Shown here: positions 36,536-44,655 of the stretch, one piece after another
Position numbering within the stretch: the first letter of the stretch is position 1
Layout: each line of letters opens with the position of its first letter
Source: Jejuia sp047345485
Lineage (GTDB): Bacteria > Bacteroidota > Bacteroidia > Flavobacteriales > Flavobacteriaceae
DNA length: 64,000 bases
Assembly (NCBI RefSeq): GCF_047345485.1
Contig: NZ_JBLFEN010000005.1
Location: 280,740 to 344,739 of the forward strand
Direction of reading: 5' to 3'
Notes under the pieces: generated by a model
What the model was told of the DNA's origin: nothing
Seen by the model: only the letters and a program-made list of their open reading frames with translations
The model's database searches: none
Program-made: the position numbers and the translations under genes

Positions 36536-36614
36536 TACTGCTTTTAGAGCTCTGAAAACATCAATTTTATCATATTTATGTACTATTTTAACTATCAAGT
36601 AATTGTTAACACAT

Positions 36615-36638
36615 TGTTAAGTTAATATAGTATATATT
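36615..36638. repeat. 24-bp repeated element, copy 2
   Basis: Identical to 35964-35987. This copy lies 66 bp before the AraC gene at 36704, just upstream of its -7 box. Confidence 0.5.
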
Positions 36639-36676
36639 TAAGGTAAATAAATATATAATGTATGCATAATAAATAT

Positions 36677-36684
36677 TAAATTTG
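36677..36684 (+). promoter_or_regulatory. -7 box of the AraC gene at 36704
   Basis: TAAATTTG fits TAnnTTTG and lies 19 bp before the start codon. Confidence 0.45.
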
Positions 36685-36703
36685 TAAACTAAAGCCCTTT
36701 AAA

Positions 36704-37573
36704 ATGAACAAAAAGCCTACATTAAAAAAACTTACCCCAAGCTTTGGAAGTTCAATAATTGTAAAGCAGCATAGCGATACGGTTGATAGAAATGATGCCT
36801 ATTGGCATTTTCATAAAGAACTAGAACTAATTTATGTAAATAAGGGTCAAGGAAAAACACACATTGGTAATCACCTCTCTTATTTTAATAATAGTCAATT
36901 AATATTAATAGGTGAATATTTACCGCATAACGGATTTACTGATAGACTTACGGCAACAGGTACTGAAACTACTATACATTTTAAAACTGATTTTTTAGGA
37001 GAAGATTTTTTAAATATTCCAGAAGCCGTAAATTTAGTATCGTTATTTAAGCTAGCTAAAAATGGGATTCGTTTTAAGGTAGAAACTAAAACCTTTATTG
37101 GCCCTAAAATTGAAAAACTATCCGAATATCAAGGACTAGAACGCTCTATCAAACTCATGGAGATTTTACGCTACTTAGCGCTTACCGACAATTATGAGAT
37201 GTTAAATGCTGAAGGTGTTGCTTTTGAAGCAGAAGCACAAGAAAGCTCAAAAATTAGAACCATATTTAAATATGTTAACTCTAATTTTGAAAATCATATT
37301 ACTTTAGATGAAATTGCCGATAAGGTAAGTATGACGGTACCCGCATTTTGCAGATATTTTAAAAGAGCAACAGGTAAAACCTTTACACAAATAGTAAACG
37401 AGCATCGTATTGTACACGCTACCAAACTGCTTAACGAAAGCCAAATGAGTATTGCTGATATTTGTTACGAATGTGGCTTTAACAACTTCTCACATTTTAA
37501 TAAACAGTTTAATGAAATTACTGGTAAAAGTGCCTCGCAATATCGCAAGGAAATTAAACATATTATTCAGTAA
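36704..37573 (+). CDS. AraC-family transcriptional regulator with cupin sensor domain
   Basis: A 289-residue regulator. Residues about 20-100 look like a cupin (WHFHKELELIYVNKGQGKTHIGNHLSYFNNSQLILIGEYLPH), the ligand-binding part of sugar-type AraC proteins. Residues about 190-289 are the DNA-binding domain: ITLDEIADKVSMTVPAFCRYFKRATGKTFTQIVNEHR and MSIADICYECGFNNFSHFNKQFNEITGKSASQYRK. No sugar-utilisation genes are adjacent. Preceded by a consensus -7 box and a 24-bp repeat shared with the gene at 35240-35848, which may be its target. The 203-bp gap after it shows only a small CCGCTTTAGCGG hairpin near 37593. Confidence 0.92.
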   Translation: MNKKPTLKKLTPSFGSSIIVKQHSDTVDRNDAYWHFHKELELIYVNKGQGKTHIGNHLSYFNNSQLILIGEYLPHNGFTDRLTATGTETTIHFKTDFLGEDFLNIPEAVNLVSLFKLAKNGIRFKVETKTFIGPKIEKLSEYQGLERSIKLMEILRYLALTDNYEMLNAEGVAFEAEAQESSKIRTIFKYVNSNFENHITLDEIADKVSMTVPAFCRYFKRATGKTFTQIVNEHRIVHATKLLNESQMSIADICYECGFNNFSHFNKQFNEITGKSASQYRKEIKHIIQ

Positions 37574-37776
37574 ATTTTTTATTTGTGATACCGCTTTAGC
37601 GGGTGATGCCTTAGCTTTTTTGTTGTAAAAAAGTGTATGTGTTACAGTAAATATTTCACCTATAAATTCCAATTGTTTTTAGGATTTAAATTGACCGTTT
37701 AATCTCTATCGCTTTCGTTTGCTAGTGTTTTTTTTATATTCAAACTATAGCATTTCTACTAAAAACATAATTTGCA

Positions 37777-38433
37777 TTAAACTTCTCCCTCCCATTCAGC
37801 ATAAAACTGTTTTAAATACAGCTCCATAAATTCATGGCGTTGTTTAGCCAGTTGTTTACCAGTTTCGGTATTCATTTTATCTTTAAGTAGTAATAACTTT
37901 TCGTAGAAATGATTAATGGTTGGTGCGGTAGATGCTTTGTATTCAGCTTTTGTCATGTTTAAAGCAGGAGGAACCTTTGGGTTATATATGGCTCTATTTT
38001 TAAAACCACCATAATTAAATGTTCGAGCAATACCAATAGCACCAATAGCGTCTAATCTATCAGCATCTTGTATCACATCTAATTCTGGAGATTTAAATTT
38101 TTGTTTGCCTTCTAAACTTGATTTAAACGAAATATGGTTAATAATATTTATAACATGTTCAATAACTGTAGAATCTACATTCAATTTAAATAAAAATTCA
38201 CGTGCTATTTTAGGGCCAATTGTTTCATTGCCATTATAAAATTTACTGTCAGCAATATCATGTAGCAACGCTCCTAGAGAAACAATAAATACATCAACTG
38301 CTTCGGTTTTGGCAATAAGTAAGCTATTTTTATACACACGCTCTATATGAAACCAATCGTGTCCACCTTCAGCATTTTTAAGTGTCTCTTTTACAAAGCT
38401 TATGGTGTGGTGTATTATTTCTCGTGAGGACAT
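37777..38433 (-). CDS. HD-domain phosphohydrolase
   Basis: A 218-residue metal-dependent phosphohydrolase of the YedJ/YpgQ-like HD family. Metal ligands are visible in GGHDWFHIERV, GALLHDIADSKF (the HD pair) and VIQDADRLDAIGAIGIART (distal Asp). Relatives hydrolyse nucleotides or pyrophosphate; the substrate is not known here. Last gene of a minus-strand run with acyltransferase and desaturase genes. Confidence 0.9.
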   Translation of the reverse strand: MSSREIIHHTISFVKETLKNAEGGHDWFHIERVYKNSLLIAKTEAVDVFIVSLGALLHDIADSKFYNGNETIGPKIAREFLFKLNVDSTVIEHVINIINHISFKSSLEGKQKFKSPELDVIQDADRLDAIGAIGIARTFNYGGFKNRAIYNPKVPPALNMTKAEYKASTAPTINHFYEKLLLLKDKMNTETGKQLAKQRHEFMELYLKQFYAEWEGEV

Positions 38434-38438
38434 TTTAA

Positions 38439-38777
38439 TTAGATTTCTTCTAAAATAGAGCTACCTTTTGATGTATCACCAGACGTCCATTCCCAATTTT
38501 CGTGAAGCCTAATTTTTCCATTTGTAGTAATTTCAGGCTTAGAACTACAAATTCCTGTCATTAATGTACCGTTTTTATTAATTTGATGATATCGCATATT
38601 AATATTACCATCCTCGTCAACCAAACCAATAAGATGGCCCTTAATAATGTTACCACCACTGTAGTAAGAAGTTACTATATTTTGATGTTGCTTATAACTA
38701 AAAATTGTTTCAGAACTAGTTTCACTATTTACTGAACTAGAAATGGGTTTAAATGTTTTGTTATTGTAATTAATCAA
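38439..38777 (-). CDS. Small beta-rich protein of unknown function
   Basis: A 112-residue protein, strand-rich, with a pattern FKPISSSVNSETSSETIFSYKQHQNIVTSYYSGGNIIKGHLIGLVDEDGNINMRYHQIN and RLHENWEWTSGDTSKGSSILEE. The family is common in Flavobacteria and is often labelled 'n-acetylglutamate synthase', which I do not accept because no GNAT or amino-acid-kinase motif is present. It looks more like a small barrel (lipocalin-like). Position inside the lipid-type operon is the only clue. Confidence 0.8.
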   Translation of the reverse strand: MINYNNKTFKPISSSVNSETSSETIFSYKQHQNIVTSYYSGGNIIKGHLIGLVDEDGNINMRYHQINKNGTLMTGICSSKPEITTNGKIRLHENWEWTSGDTSKGSSILEEI

Positions 38778-38792
38778 CTTAAAAAAACAATT

Positions 38793-39788
<996 letters not shown>

Positions 39789-39794
39789 ATACTA

Positions 39795-40538
39795 TTATTT
39801 TTTAAGGTGAATGTGGGATTTTATGGTTTGTTCTACTTGTTTAAGTAAGGCTTGTTTATCAGCAAAGGTAGCCAATTCTAGAGGCTTATGCACGGTAAAT
39901 TTAATATGAGTGCCTAAACCCATAGGAAATTGCCCGTAACGTTGCATTTTCCATGAATTATTTATAGAAATTGGCACTACTAAAGCAGAGGGTACTTTTT
40001 TAAACATAATCTCTAAACCTTTAGTTTGAAAAGGTTTTGGTGTACCATCTTTACTACGTGTACCTTCAGGAAAAATTACAGCAGCCCTTTTTGTATTTTC
40101 TATATATTCTCCAAACTTCATAATAGCAGGAAGCGATTGTCTGGGGTTTTTTCTATCTATTAAAACCGAACCGCCGTGGCGTAAATTATAAGACACACTA
40201 GGTATGCCTTTGCCTAATTCTACCTTACTAATAAACTTGGTATGGTGTTTTCTCATGTACCACATAATGGGAGAAATATCGTATAAACTCTGATGATTAG
40301 CAACAATAATAAGCGGTGTGCTTAGTGGTATATTATGAGGATTATCAAATGTAAAACGCGTACCCAATATGTTAGCACATCGCATTAAAAAAAATTGAAG
40401 TGCGTCTACACTTAGTTTGTGTGCCTTATAGCCTAAAACGTTAAAGCAAAACCACTGTATTGGATGAAAAAACACAAGGGTTAATCCAAAACATAAATAG
40501 TAAATAATCGATATGGGATAGGATAGTAGTTTTTCCAT
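39795..40538 (-). CDS. 1-acyl-sn-glycerol-3-phosphate acyltransferase (PlsC-like)
   Basis: A 247-residue membrane-associated acyltransferase. The catalytic HxxxxD is in VANHQSLYDISPIMWY, followed by FISKVELGKGIPSVSYNLRHGGSVLIDR and the substrate motif FPEGTRSKDGTPKPF. It is expected to acylate lysophosphatidic acid in phospholipid synthesis. Directly upstream of the desaturase gene. Confidence 0.92.
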   Translation of the reverse strand: MEKLLSYPISIIYYLCFGLTLVFFHPIQWFCFNVLGYKAHKLSVDALQFFLMRCANILGTRFTFDNPHNIPLSTPLIIVANHQSLYDISPIMWYMRKHHTKFISKVELGKGIPSVSYNLRHGGSVLIDRKNPRQSLPAIMKFGEYIENTKRAAVIFPEGTRSKDGTPKPFQTKGLEIMFKKVPSALVVPISINNSWKMQRYGQFPMGLGTHIKFTVHKPLELATFADKQALLKQVEQTIKSHIHLKK

Positions 40539-40562
40539 GCCCCAAAAATAATAAACAAAGTA

Positions 40563-40961
40563 TTAGTACACAGCAACACATTCATTATTTTCACAATTAA
40601 TGCTAGTAGGTGGGTTTTCAATTGCACAATTTGAGGCAATACCAAATGCTTCATTATATTCAGCTTCCATTTGGTTATAATTTTCAACCATGCTTTCTAG
40701 AGTTTCTATATCAATAGATGTAGAATATATTAAATAACGCCAAGGCCCACCACAAGGTTTACTTCCAAAGGCAATAAATTTACATTCAAAAGTAGTATTA
40801 CAAATAGATGCACCTGCTATAGTTTCAATATCGGTTTTTAAAATAGTTAGTTCTTGCGCTTGGGTGTCTTGATTAATAGATGGAATATCATCTTCACATT
40901 GTGTAGAACATAATAGTAAACAAAGTGGCGCTATACATAATTTAAAAACTGACTTTTTCAT
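40563..40961 (-). CDS. Cysteine-rich lipoprotein of unknown function
   Basis: A 132-residue protein with a lipoprotein-type signal (LCIAPLCLLLCSTQCEDD; the most likely lipidated Cys follows STQ). The mature part has further cysteines in ICNTTFECKF, SKPCGGPWRYLIYS, SNCAIENPP and INCENNECVAVY, probably forming disulfides. The GGPWRYLIYS segment recurs in a family of small Bacteroidota secreted proteins. Function unknown. Confidence 0.75.
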   Translation of the reverse strand: MKKSVFKLCIAPLCLLLCSTQCEDDIPSINQDTQAQELTILKTDIETIAGASICNTTFECKFIAFGSKPCGGPWRYLIYSTSIDIETLESMVENYNQMEAEYNEAFGIASNCAIENPPTSINCENNECVAVY

Positions 40962-41018
40962 TATTATACTATTTAACTTTTAGATGGTATAATTATAAAA
41001 TGGTTGCGTACCAAACCA

Positions 41019-41043
41019 AAAAACCACGAAAGTATCGTGGTTT
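41019..41043 (-). terminator. Terminator after the bacilliredoxin gene
   Basis: AAACCACGA - AAGTA - TCGTGGTTT; on the minus strand it is followed by a T run. Confidence 0.8.
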
Positions 41044-41089
41044 AATTCTTAATCATTAAGTGTTTTTTGCATTTTAAAAATGCTTTTTT

Positions 41090-41500
41090 CTAACAATGTG
41101 CGTTGTAAGCATCCATTAAGTTTTCTGCAATTAATTCTGCAGGTCTACCTTCTATATGATGACGCTCTAACATGTGCACCAACTCTCCATTTTTAAATAA
41201 TGCCATACATGGCGAACTTGGAGGAAACGGTATCATATGTGCTCTTGCTTTATCAACAGCTTCTCTATCAACACCTGCAAAAACAGTTGCAATATTATCA
41301 GGTTTTTTAGCATTCTCTAAACTCATTTTAGCACCAGGTCTTGCATTTGCAGCTGCACATCCACAAACCGAATTTACTACAACTAAAGTAGTGCCTTCTT
41401 TTGCTAATGCAGCATCAACAGCCTCGGCAGTTTGTAACTCTTCAAAACCAACATTGGTTAAATCCTCACGCATTGGTTTTACTAATTCTGCTGGATACAT
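41090..41500 (-). CDS. BrxA/BrxB-family bacilliredoxin
   Basis: A 136-residue thioredoxin-like protein of the YphP/YqiW family, which removes bacillithiol from proteins in Firmicutes. The characteristic CGC motif is in VNSVCGCAAANARPGAK, and PSSPCMALFKNGELVHMLERHHIEGRP follows. Some Bacteroidota make bacillithiol-type thiols, so the role is plausible, but none of the bsh genes is in the window. Confidence 0.92.
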   Translation of the reverse strand: MYPAELVKPMREDLTNVGFEELQTAEAVDAALAKEGTTLVVVNSVCGCAAANARPGAKMSLENAKKPDNIATVFAGVDREAVDKARAHMIPFPPSSPCMALFKNGELVHMLERHHIEGRPAELIAENLMDAYNAHC

Positions 41501-41567
41501 ATTTTCTATATTTTTATATTAAAATTTAAACTATGCAAAGTTAATCAAAAATTGTGCAAAAATTATT

Positions 41568-41692
41568 TGGGCGTTCCCTTATAACGCTTATGGCGTTATA
41601 AGGTCAGGCTATCCGCTATATCTTTTTTGCAAAAAAAACAAAAAAGGATGCCGCTTCTATCCTTAACGCGGTGCTAAATTTGATAATTTAGA
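41568..41692 (+). repeat. REP-like intergenic repeat, copy B
   Basis: Begins GGGCGTTCCC, then a perfect hairpin CTTATAACGC/GCGTTATAAG (41579-41602), AGGTCAGGCTATCCGCTAT, a T-run/A-run pair, GGATGCCGCTTC, and ends ATCCTTAACGC. The order of blocks matches the repeats at 5307 and 50178. It fills most of the 313-bp gap between the bacilliredoxin and TerB genes. Confidence 0.7.
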
Positions 41693-41813
41693 GCATTAAA
41701 TAAAATTTTTAGCAAAAATAATAACTCTAAATTATTATAGCTTGCGTAACAAAACACTAAAATTTTCAACTAACAATAGTATATTTGGTTGATAATAAAA
41801 TTTAGAAGTAAAC

Positions 41814-42590
41814 ATGAGTTTTTCAAAATGGATAGGTGGTGCTTTAGGATGGTCTTTTGGTGGGCCAATAGGTGCTATAATTGGTTTAGCAATTGGTAGT
41901 GTAATAGATTCGATGTCAAATAGTGGTAATCCACTTTTAGGAGAACGTCCATCCACCCAAGGGAGAAGAAGAACAACCTATAGAACACCACCCAGACAAC
42001 GCCCGCAAACCCAGTCTGGAGATTTTGAGGTGAGTTTGTTGGTACTTGCATCTGTAATTATAAAGGCAGATGGTAAACAAGACCAACGTGAATTAGATTA
42101 TGTGCGCAAGCAGTTTTTAAACATGTATGGTAAAGACCGTGCAAACCAAGCTTTCAAATTGTTTAAAGGCATAAGTAAACAAAACGTTTCGGTAAGACCA
42201 GTATGCTTACAAATTAAGCAAATGATGGATCATGCTTCGCGTTTGCAACTTATTCATTTTTTATTTGGTATCGCAAAAGCCGATGGCACTGTTACTAAAG
42301 ATGAAGAACGCCAAATTTATACTATGGCAGGATATTTAGGTATCAGCTCAAAAGATTACGGAAGTATAAAAGCCATGTTTTACAATAGTAAAGATAACGC
42401 TTATAAGATTTTAGAAATTAACAAGGACGCCACAGTAGATGATATTAAAAAAGCCTATCGAAAAATGGCGAAAAAATACCATCCAGATCGTGTTATTCAT
42501 TTAGGTAAAGAGCATCAAGACGGCGCCGAAGAAAAATTTAGACAAGTGCAAGAAGCTTATGAGCAGTTACAGAAGGAGTTAAGATTTTAA
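41814..42590 (+). CDS. TerB / DnaJ-domain protein (DjlA-like)
   Basis: A 258-residue protein. The N-terminus has glycine-rich hydrophobic repeats (KWIGGALGWSFGGPIGAIIGLAIGSVIDS) that could sit in a membrane. A TerB-type helical domain (about 75-185, with VIIKADGKQDQRELDYVRKQF and GIAKADGTVTKDEERQIYTMA) follows. The C-terminal J domain (about 195-258) has AYRKMAKKYHPDRV, with the HPD needed to stimulate DnaK. This order is that of DjlA-type co-chaperones. Confidence 0.92.
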   Translation: MSFSKWIGGALGWSFGGPIGAIIGLAIGSVIDSMSNSGNPLLGERPSTQGRRRTTYRTPPRQRPQTQSGDFEVSLLVLASVIIKADGKQDQRELDYVRKQFLNMYGKDRANQAFKLFKGISKQNVSVRPVCLQIKQMMDHASRLQLIHFLFGIAKADGTVTKDEERQIYTMAGYLGISSKDYGSIKAMFYNSKDNAYKILEINKDATVDDIKKAYRKMAKKYHPDRVIHLGKEHQDGAEEKFRQVQEAYEQLQKELRF

Positions 42591-42591
42591 A

Positions 42592-42765
42592 TTATGTAAA
42601 GTCAGTAAAAACTCCAGATAGTATTACGGCTATAATGAGAATAACCAAAAATGCAACTACTATAATGGTTCCAGTTTTAGTGATGCTATCTTTTTGAAAG
42701 AGATAATTTCTTTTCTTATCGTCGTTATCTTTTACAAATTCAAAATTTCCTTTTTCTTTTTTCAT
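42592..42765 (-). CDS. Small single-span membrane protein (57 aa)
   Basis: A 57-codon ORF: an acidic/basic soluble N-terminus (MKKEKGNFEFVKDNDDKKRN) and one transmembrane helix (TIIVVAFLVILIIAVILSGVF) before the end at FTDFT. It has a consensus -7 box TACCTTTG at 42791-42784. The stop lies 1 bp from the convergent TerB/DnaJ gene. Function unknown. Confidence 0.75.
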   Translation of the reverse strand: MKKEKGNFEFVKDNDDKKRNYLFQKDSITKTGTIIVVAFLVILIIAVILSGVFTDFT

Positions 42766-42783
42766 ATATCATTTTCGTTTAGA

Positions 42784-42791
42784 CAAAGGTA
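42784..42791 (-). promoter_or_regulatory. -7 box of the 57-aa membrane protein gene
   Basis: TACCTTTG on the minus strand matches TAnnTTTG, 19 bp before the ATG. Confidence 0.5.
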
Positions 42792-42914
42792 AATACATTG
42801 CTCAGTTAAAGCGTGTCTATATCATTTTGATGTTAACGCAAATCAGAATCCTAATAAAATTCAGTACCAATAGTTTTTTTGATAAATTGGAATATTAATA
42901 AATAACGGATGCCA

Positions 42915-43297
42915 TAAATTTTAATGTAGAGCAATAGCGATTAATTGATTATTTAAAGAAAACAGAAAATTTAGGTATATCTTATTTTGACGGTAGAGTG
43001 TCACATTACTTAGGTGCGTTAAACAAAAAGAATGCAATACTAAGTTTTATAAACTATAGGCCATCATTTAACTCAGTTTGGAGTATAAAGAAAATATTGA
43101 GTATTACACTTCAAAAAAACATCTAATAAGATATGATCACGCTTAATAGTAGACAAGAGTTTAATGCTTTTTAAGTTGCGCTTTACATTAATAAAAAACC
43201 AACTAAACGAGAGAAGTATAGTTGGTTACGAGGGATTGTTGTTGATAACAATTATGTTGTATTATATTTTTTTGAGTATTTAAAAACTAGTATATAA
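42915..43297 (+). pseudogene. Decayed coding remnant
   Basis: In the 686-bp gap upstream of the S66 peptidase gene, protein-like frames are broken by stops and a frameshift. FNVEQ, a TAG stop, then RLIDYLKKTENLGISYFDG and FINYRPSFN, then a jump of frame to LEYKENIEYYTSKKHLIRYD. Next MITLNSRQEFNAF, a TAA stop, VALYINKKPTKREKYSW and VDNNYVVLYFFEYL. These look like remains of one or two genes. The family is not recognised. The rest of the gap (43298-43451) holds nothing I can name. Confidence 0.4.
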
Positions 43298-43451
43298 CTA
43301 TGCTATTAATTAGTATTGCTGTACAATAGTACTACAGAAATTACAATTTTTTGAAAATAATAGACGAGTGTGCAACTATAAACGATTAGTAAACTACCTT
43401 ACACTATAAACGGTTGTTTTTGTGCGTTTAAAAGCTCTGAATTTTAGATGG

Positions 43452-44474
43452 TTATGGTGTAAATTTAAGTGTAGATTGTGTTTTACTCACATGTAATGTA
43501 ACAGTGCTGCCTAAAATTAAAGCGCGGTTATCTATTTCATGTCCAGCCTTTAGGTTAAATGCTACAGGAAAATTATAATCTGATAATACATCCAAAATTA
43601 ATTGTTCTATTGATGAGCCCCAAGGTGTTGTGTTCTTTTTTATTTTAGTCATATCACCAATAATAACAGCTTTACAATTATCAAAATAACCAGCACGTTT
43701 TAAACTTTGCAACATACGGTCTATATGATACTTGTATTCTCCAATTTCTTCTATAAATAGAATTTTTCCAGAGGTGTCTAAGCTTGTTTGAGAACCTAAC
43801 ATAGTGTGCAGTATAGTTAAATTACCGCCAACTAGAGGTGCAGAAACAGTACCAATTTTATTGTATGTTGAGCCTTCTAAAGTGTAGCTTAATGTATCAC
43901 CAAAAATAGCAGCTTTAAATGTTGAAATGGTCTCTTGTATTGTTTCAACATCATCTTGTAAACTTGTACACATCATAGCATGAATAGATTGTACTCCAAG
44001 ATTATGTGTTTCACTATGTATAGCAGTAATATCAGAATACCCAATAATCCATTTAGGATGGTTTTTAAATGTTGTCCAATCTAATTTGTCTAAAATTCTA
44101 ACACTGCCATAGCCACCGCGTGCACACCAAATGGCACTTATATTTGGATTGTCTAAAGCGTTTTGAAAATCTTCACATCGCTCATCATCTGTTCCAGCAA
44201 AATGGCGGCCTTGATTAAATACATGTTTACCCACAACAGCATGCAGACCCCAACTTTTAAGTAAAGATTTCGCTTTCTGTATTTCACCTGCTCTATTTTT
44301 AAGAATTCCTGCAGGAGCAACAATGGCAACAGTATCGCCTACTTTTAAATATGGAGGTTGTTTAAAATTCATGTCGTGTTGCGGTAATGGTTTGTTTTGC
44401 GAAAAAGTTGTTTTAATTCCAAAGAAAAAAACAACACAGCATAAAGTTATATTTAGTAGGTGTTTCTGCATCAT
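43452..44474 (-). CDS. S66-family LD-carboxypeptidase
   Basis: A 340-residue serine peptidase that trims the D-Ala from murein tetrapeptides (LD-carboxypeptidase, peptidoglycan recycling). It has an N-terminal hydrophobic signal (LLNITLCCVVFFFGIKTTFSQ), so it acts in the envelope. Family motifs: GDTVAIVAPAG, ALDNPNISAIWCARGGYGSVRILD (nucleophile region), IIGYSDITAIHSE, and the C-terminal NLKAGHEIDNRALILGS with the catalytic His. Transcribed away from metG. Confidence 0.93.
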   Translation of the reverse strand: MMQKHLLNITLCCVVFFFGIKTTFSQNKPLPQHDMNFKQPPYLKVGDTVAIVAPAGILKNRAGEIQKAKSLLKSWGLHAVVGKHVFNQGRHFAGTDDERCEDFQNALDNPNISAIWCARGGYGSVRILDKLDWTTFKNHPKWIIGYSDITAIHSETHNLGVQSIHAMMCTSLQDDVETIQETISTFKAAIFGDTLSYTLEGSTYNKIGTVSAPLVGGNLTILHTMLGSQTSLDTSGKILFIEEIGEYKYHIDRMLQSLKRAGYFDNCKAVIIGDMTKIKKNTTPWGSSIEQLILDVLSDYNFPVAFNLKAGHEIDNRALILGSTVTLHVSKTQSTLKFTP

Positions 44475-44655
44475 GTAAATTTACATTTTTTTAGTGAAAC
44501 ACTATTTTAAAAATTATGAAAGACGCATTTAAATAGTGAGTTGAACTAATCTTGCTTTATGGCGGGATCTCTTTTATGTAAGTATCCTAAACCCATAACA
44601 ATTTATTTCCAATACCCTCTCAAAATGCTTACTTTTACGCCTTAATTTTAGATTG

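Noticed and set aside
38439..38777. N-acetylglutamate synthase name for the 112-residue protein
   Set aside because: No GNAT or kinase motif; the protein is too short and strand-rich.
41735..41956. 73-codon minus-strand frame before and inside the TerB/J-domain gene
   Set aside because: Antisense to the glycine-rich N-terminus; no promoter, no family likeness.
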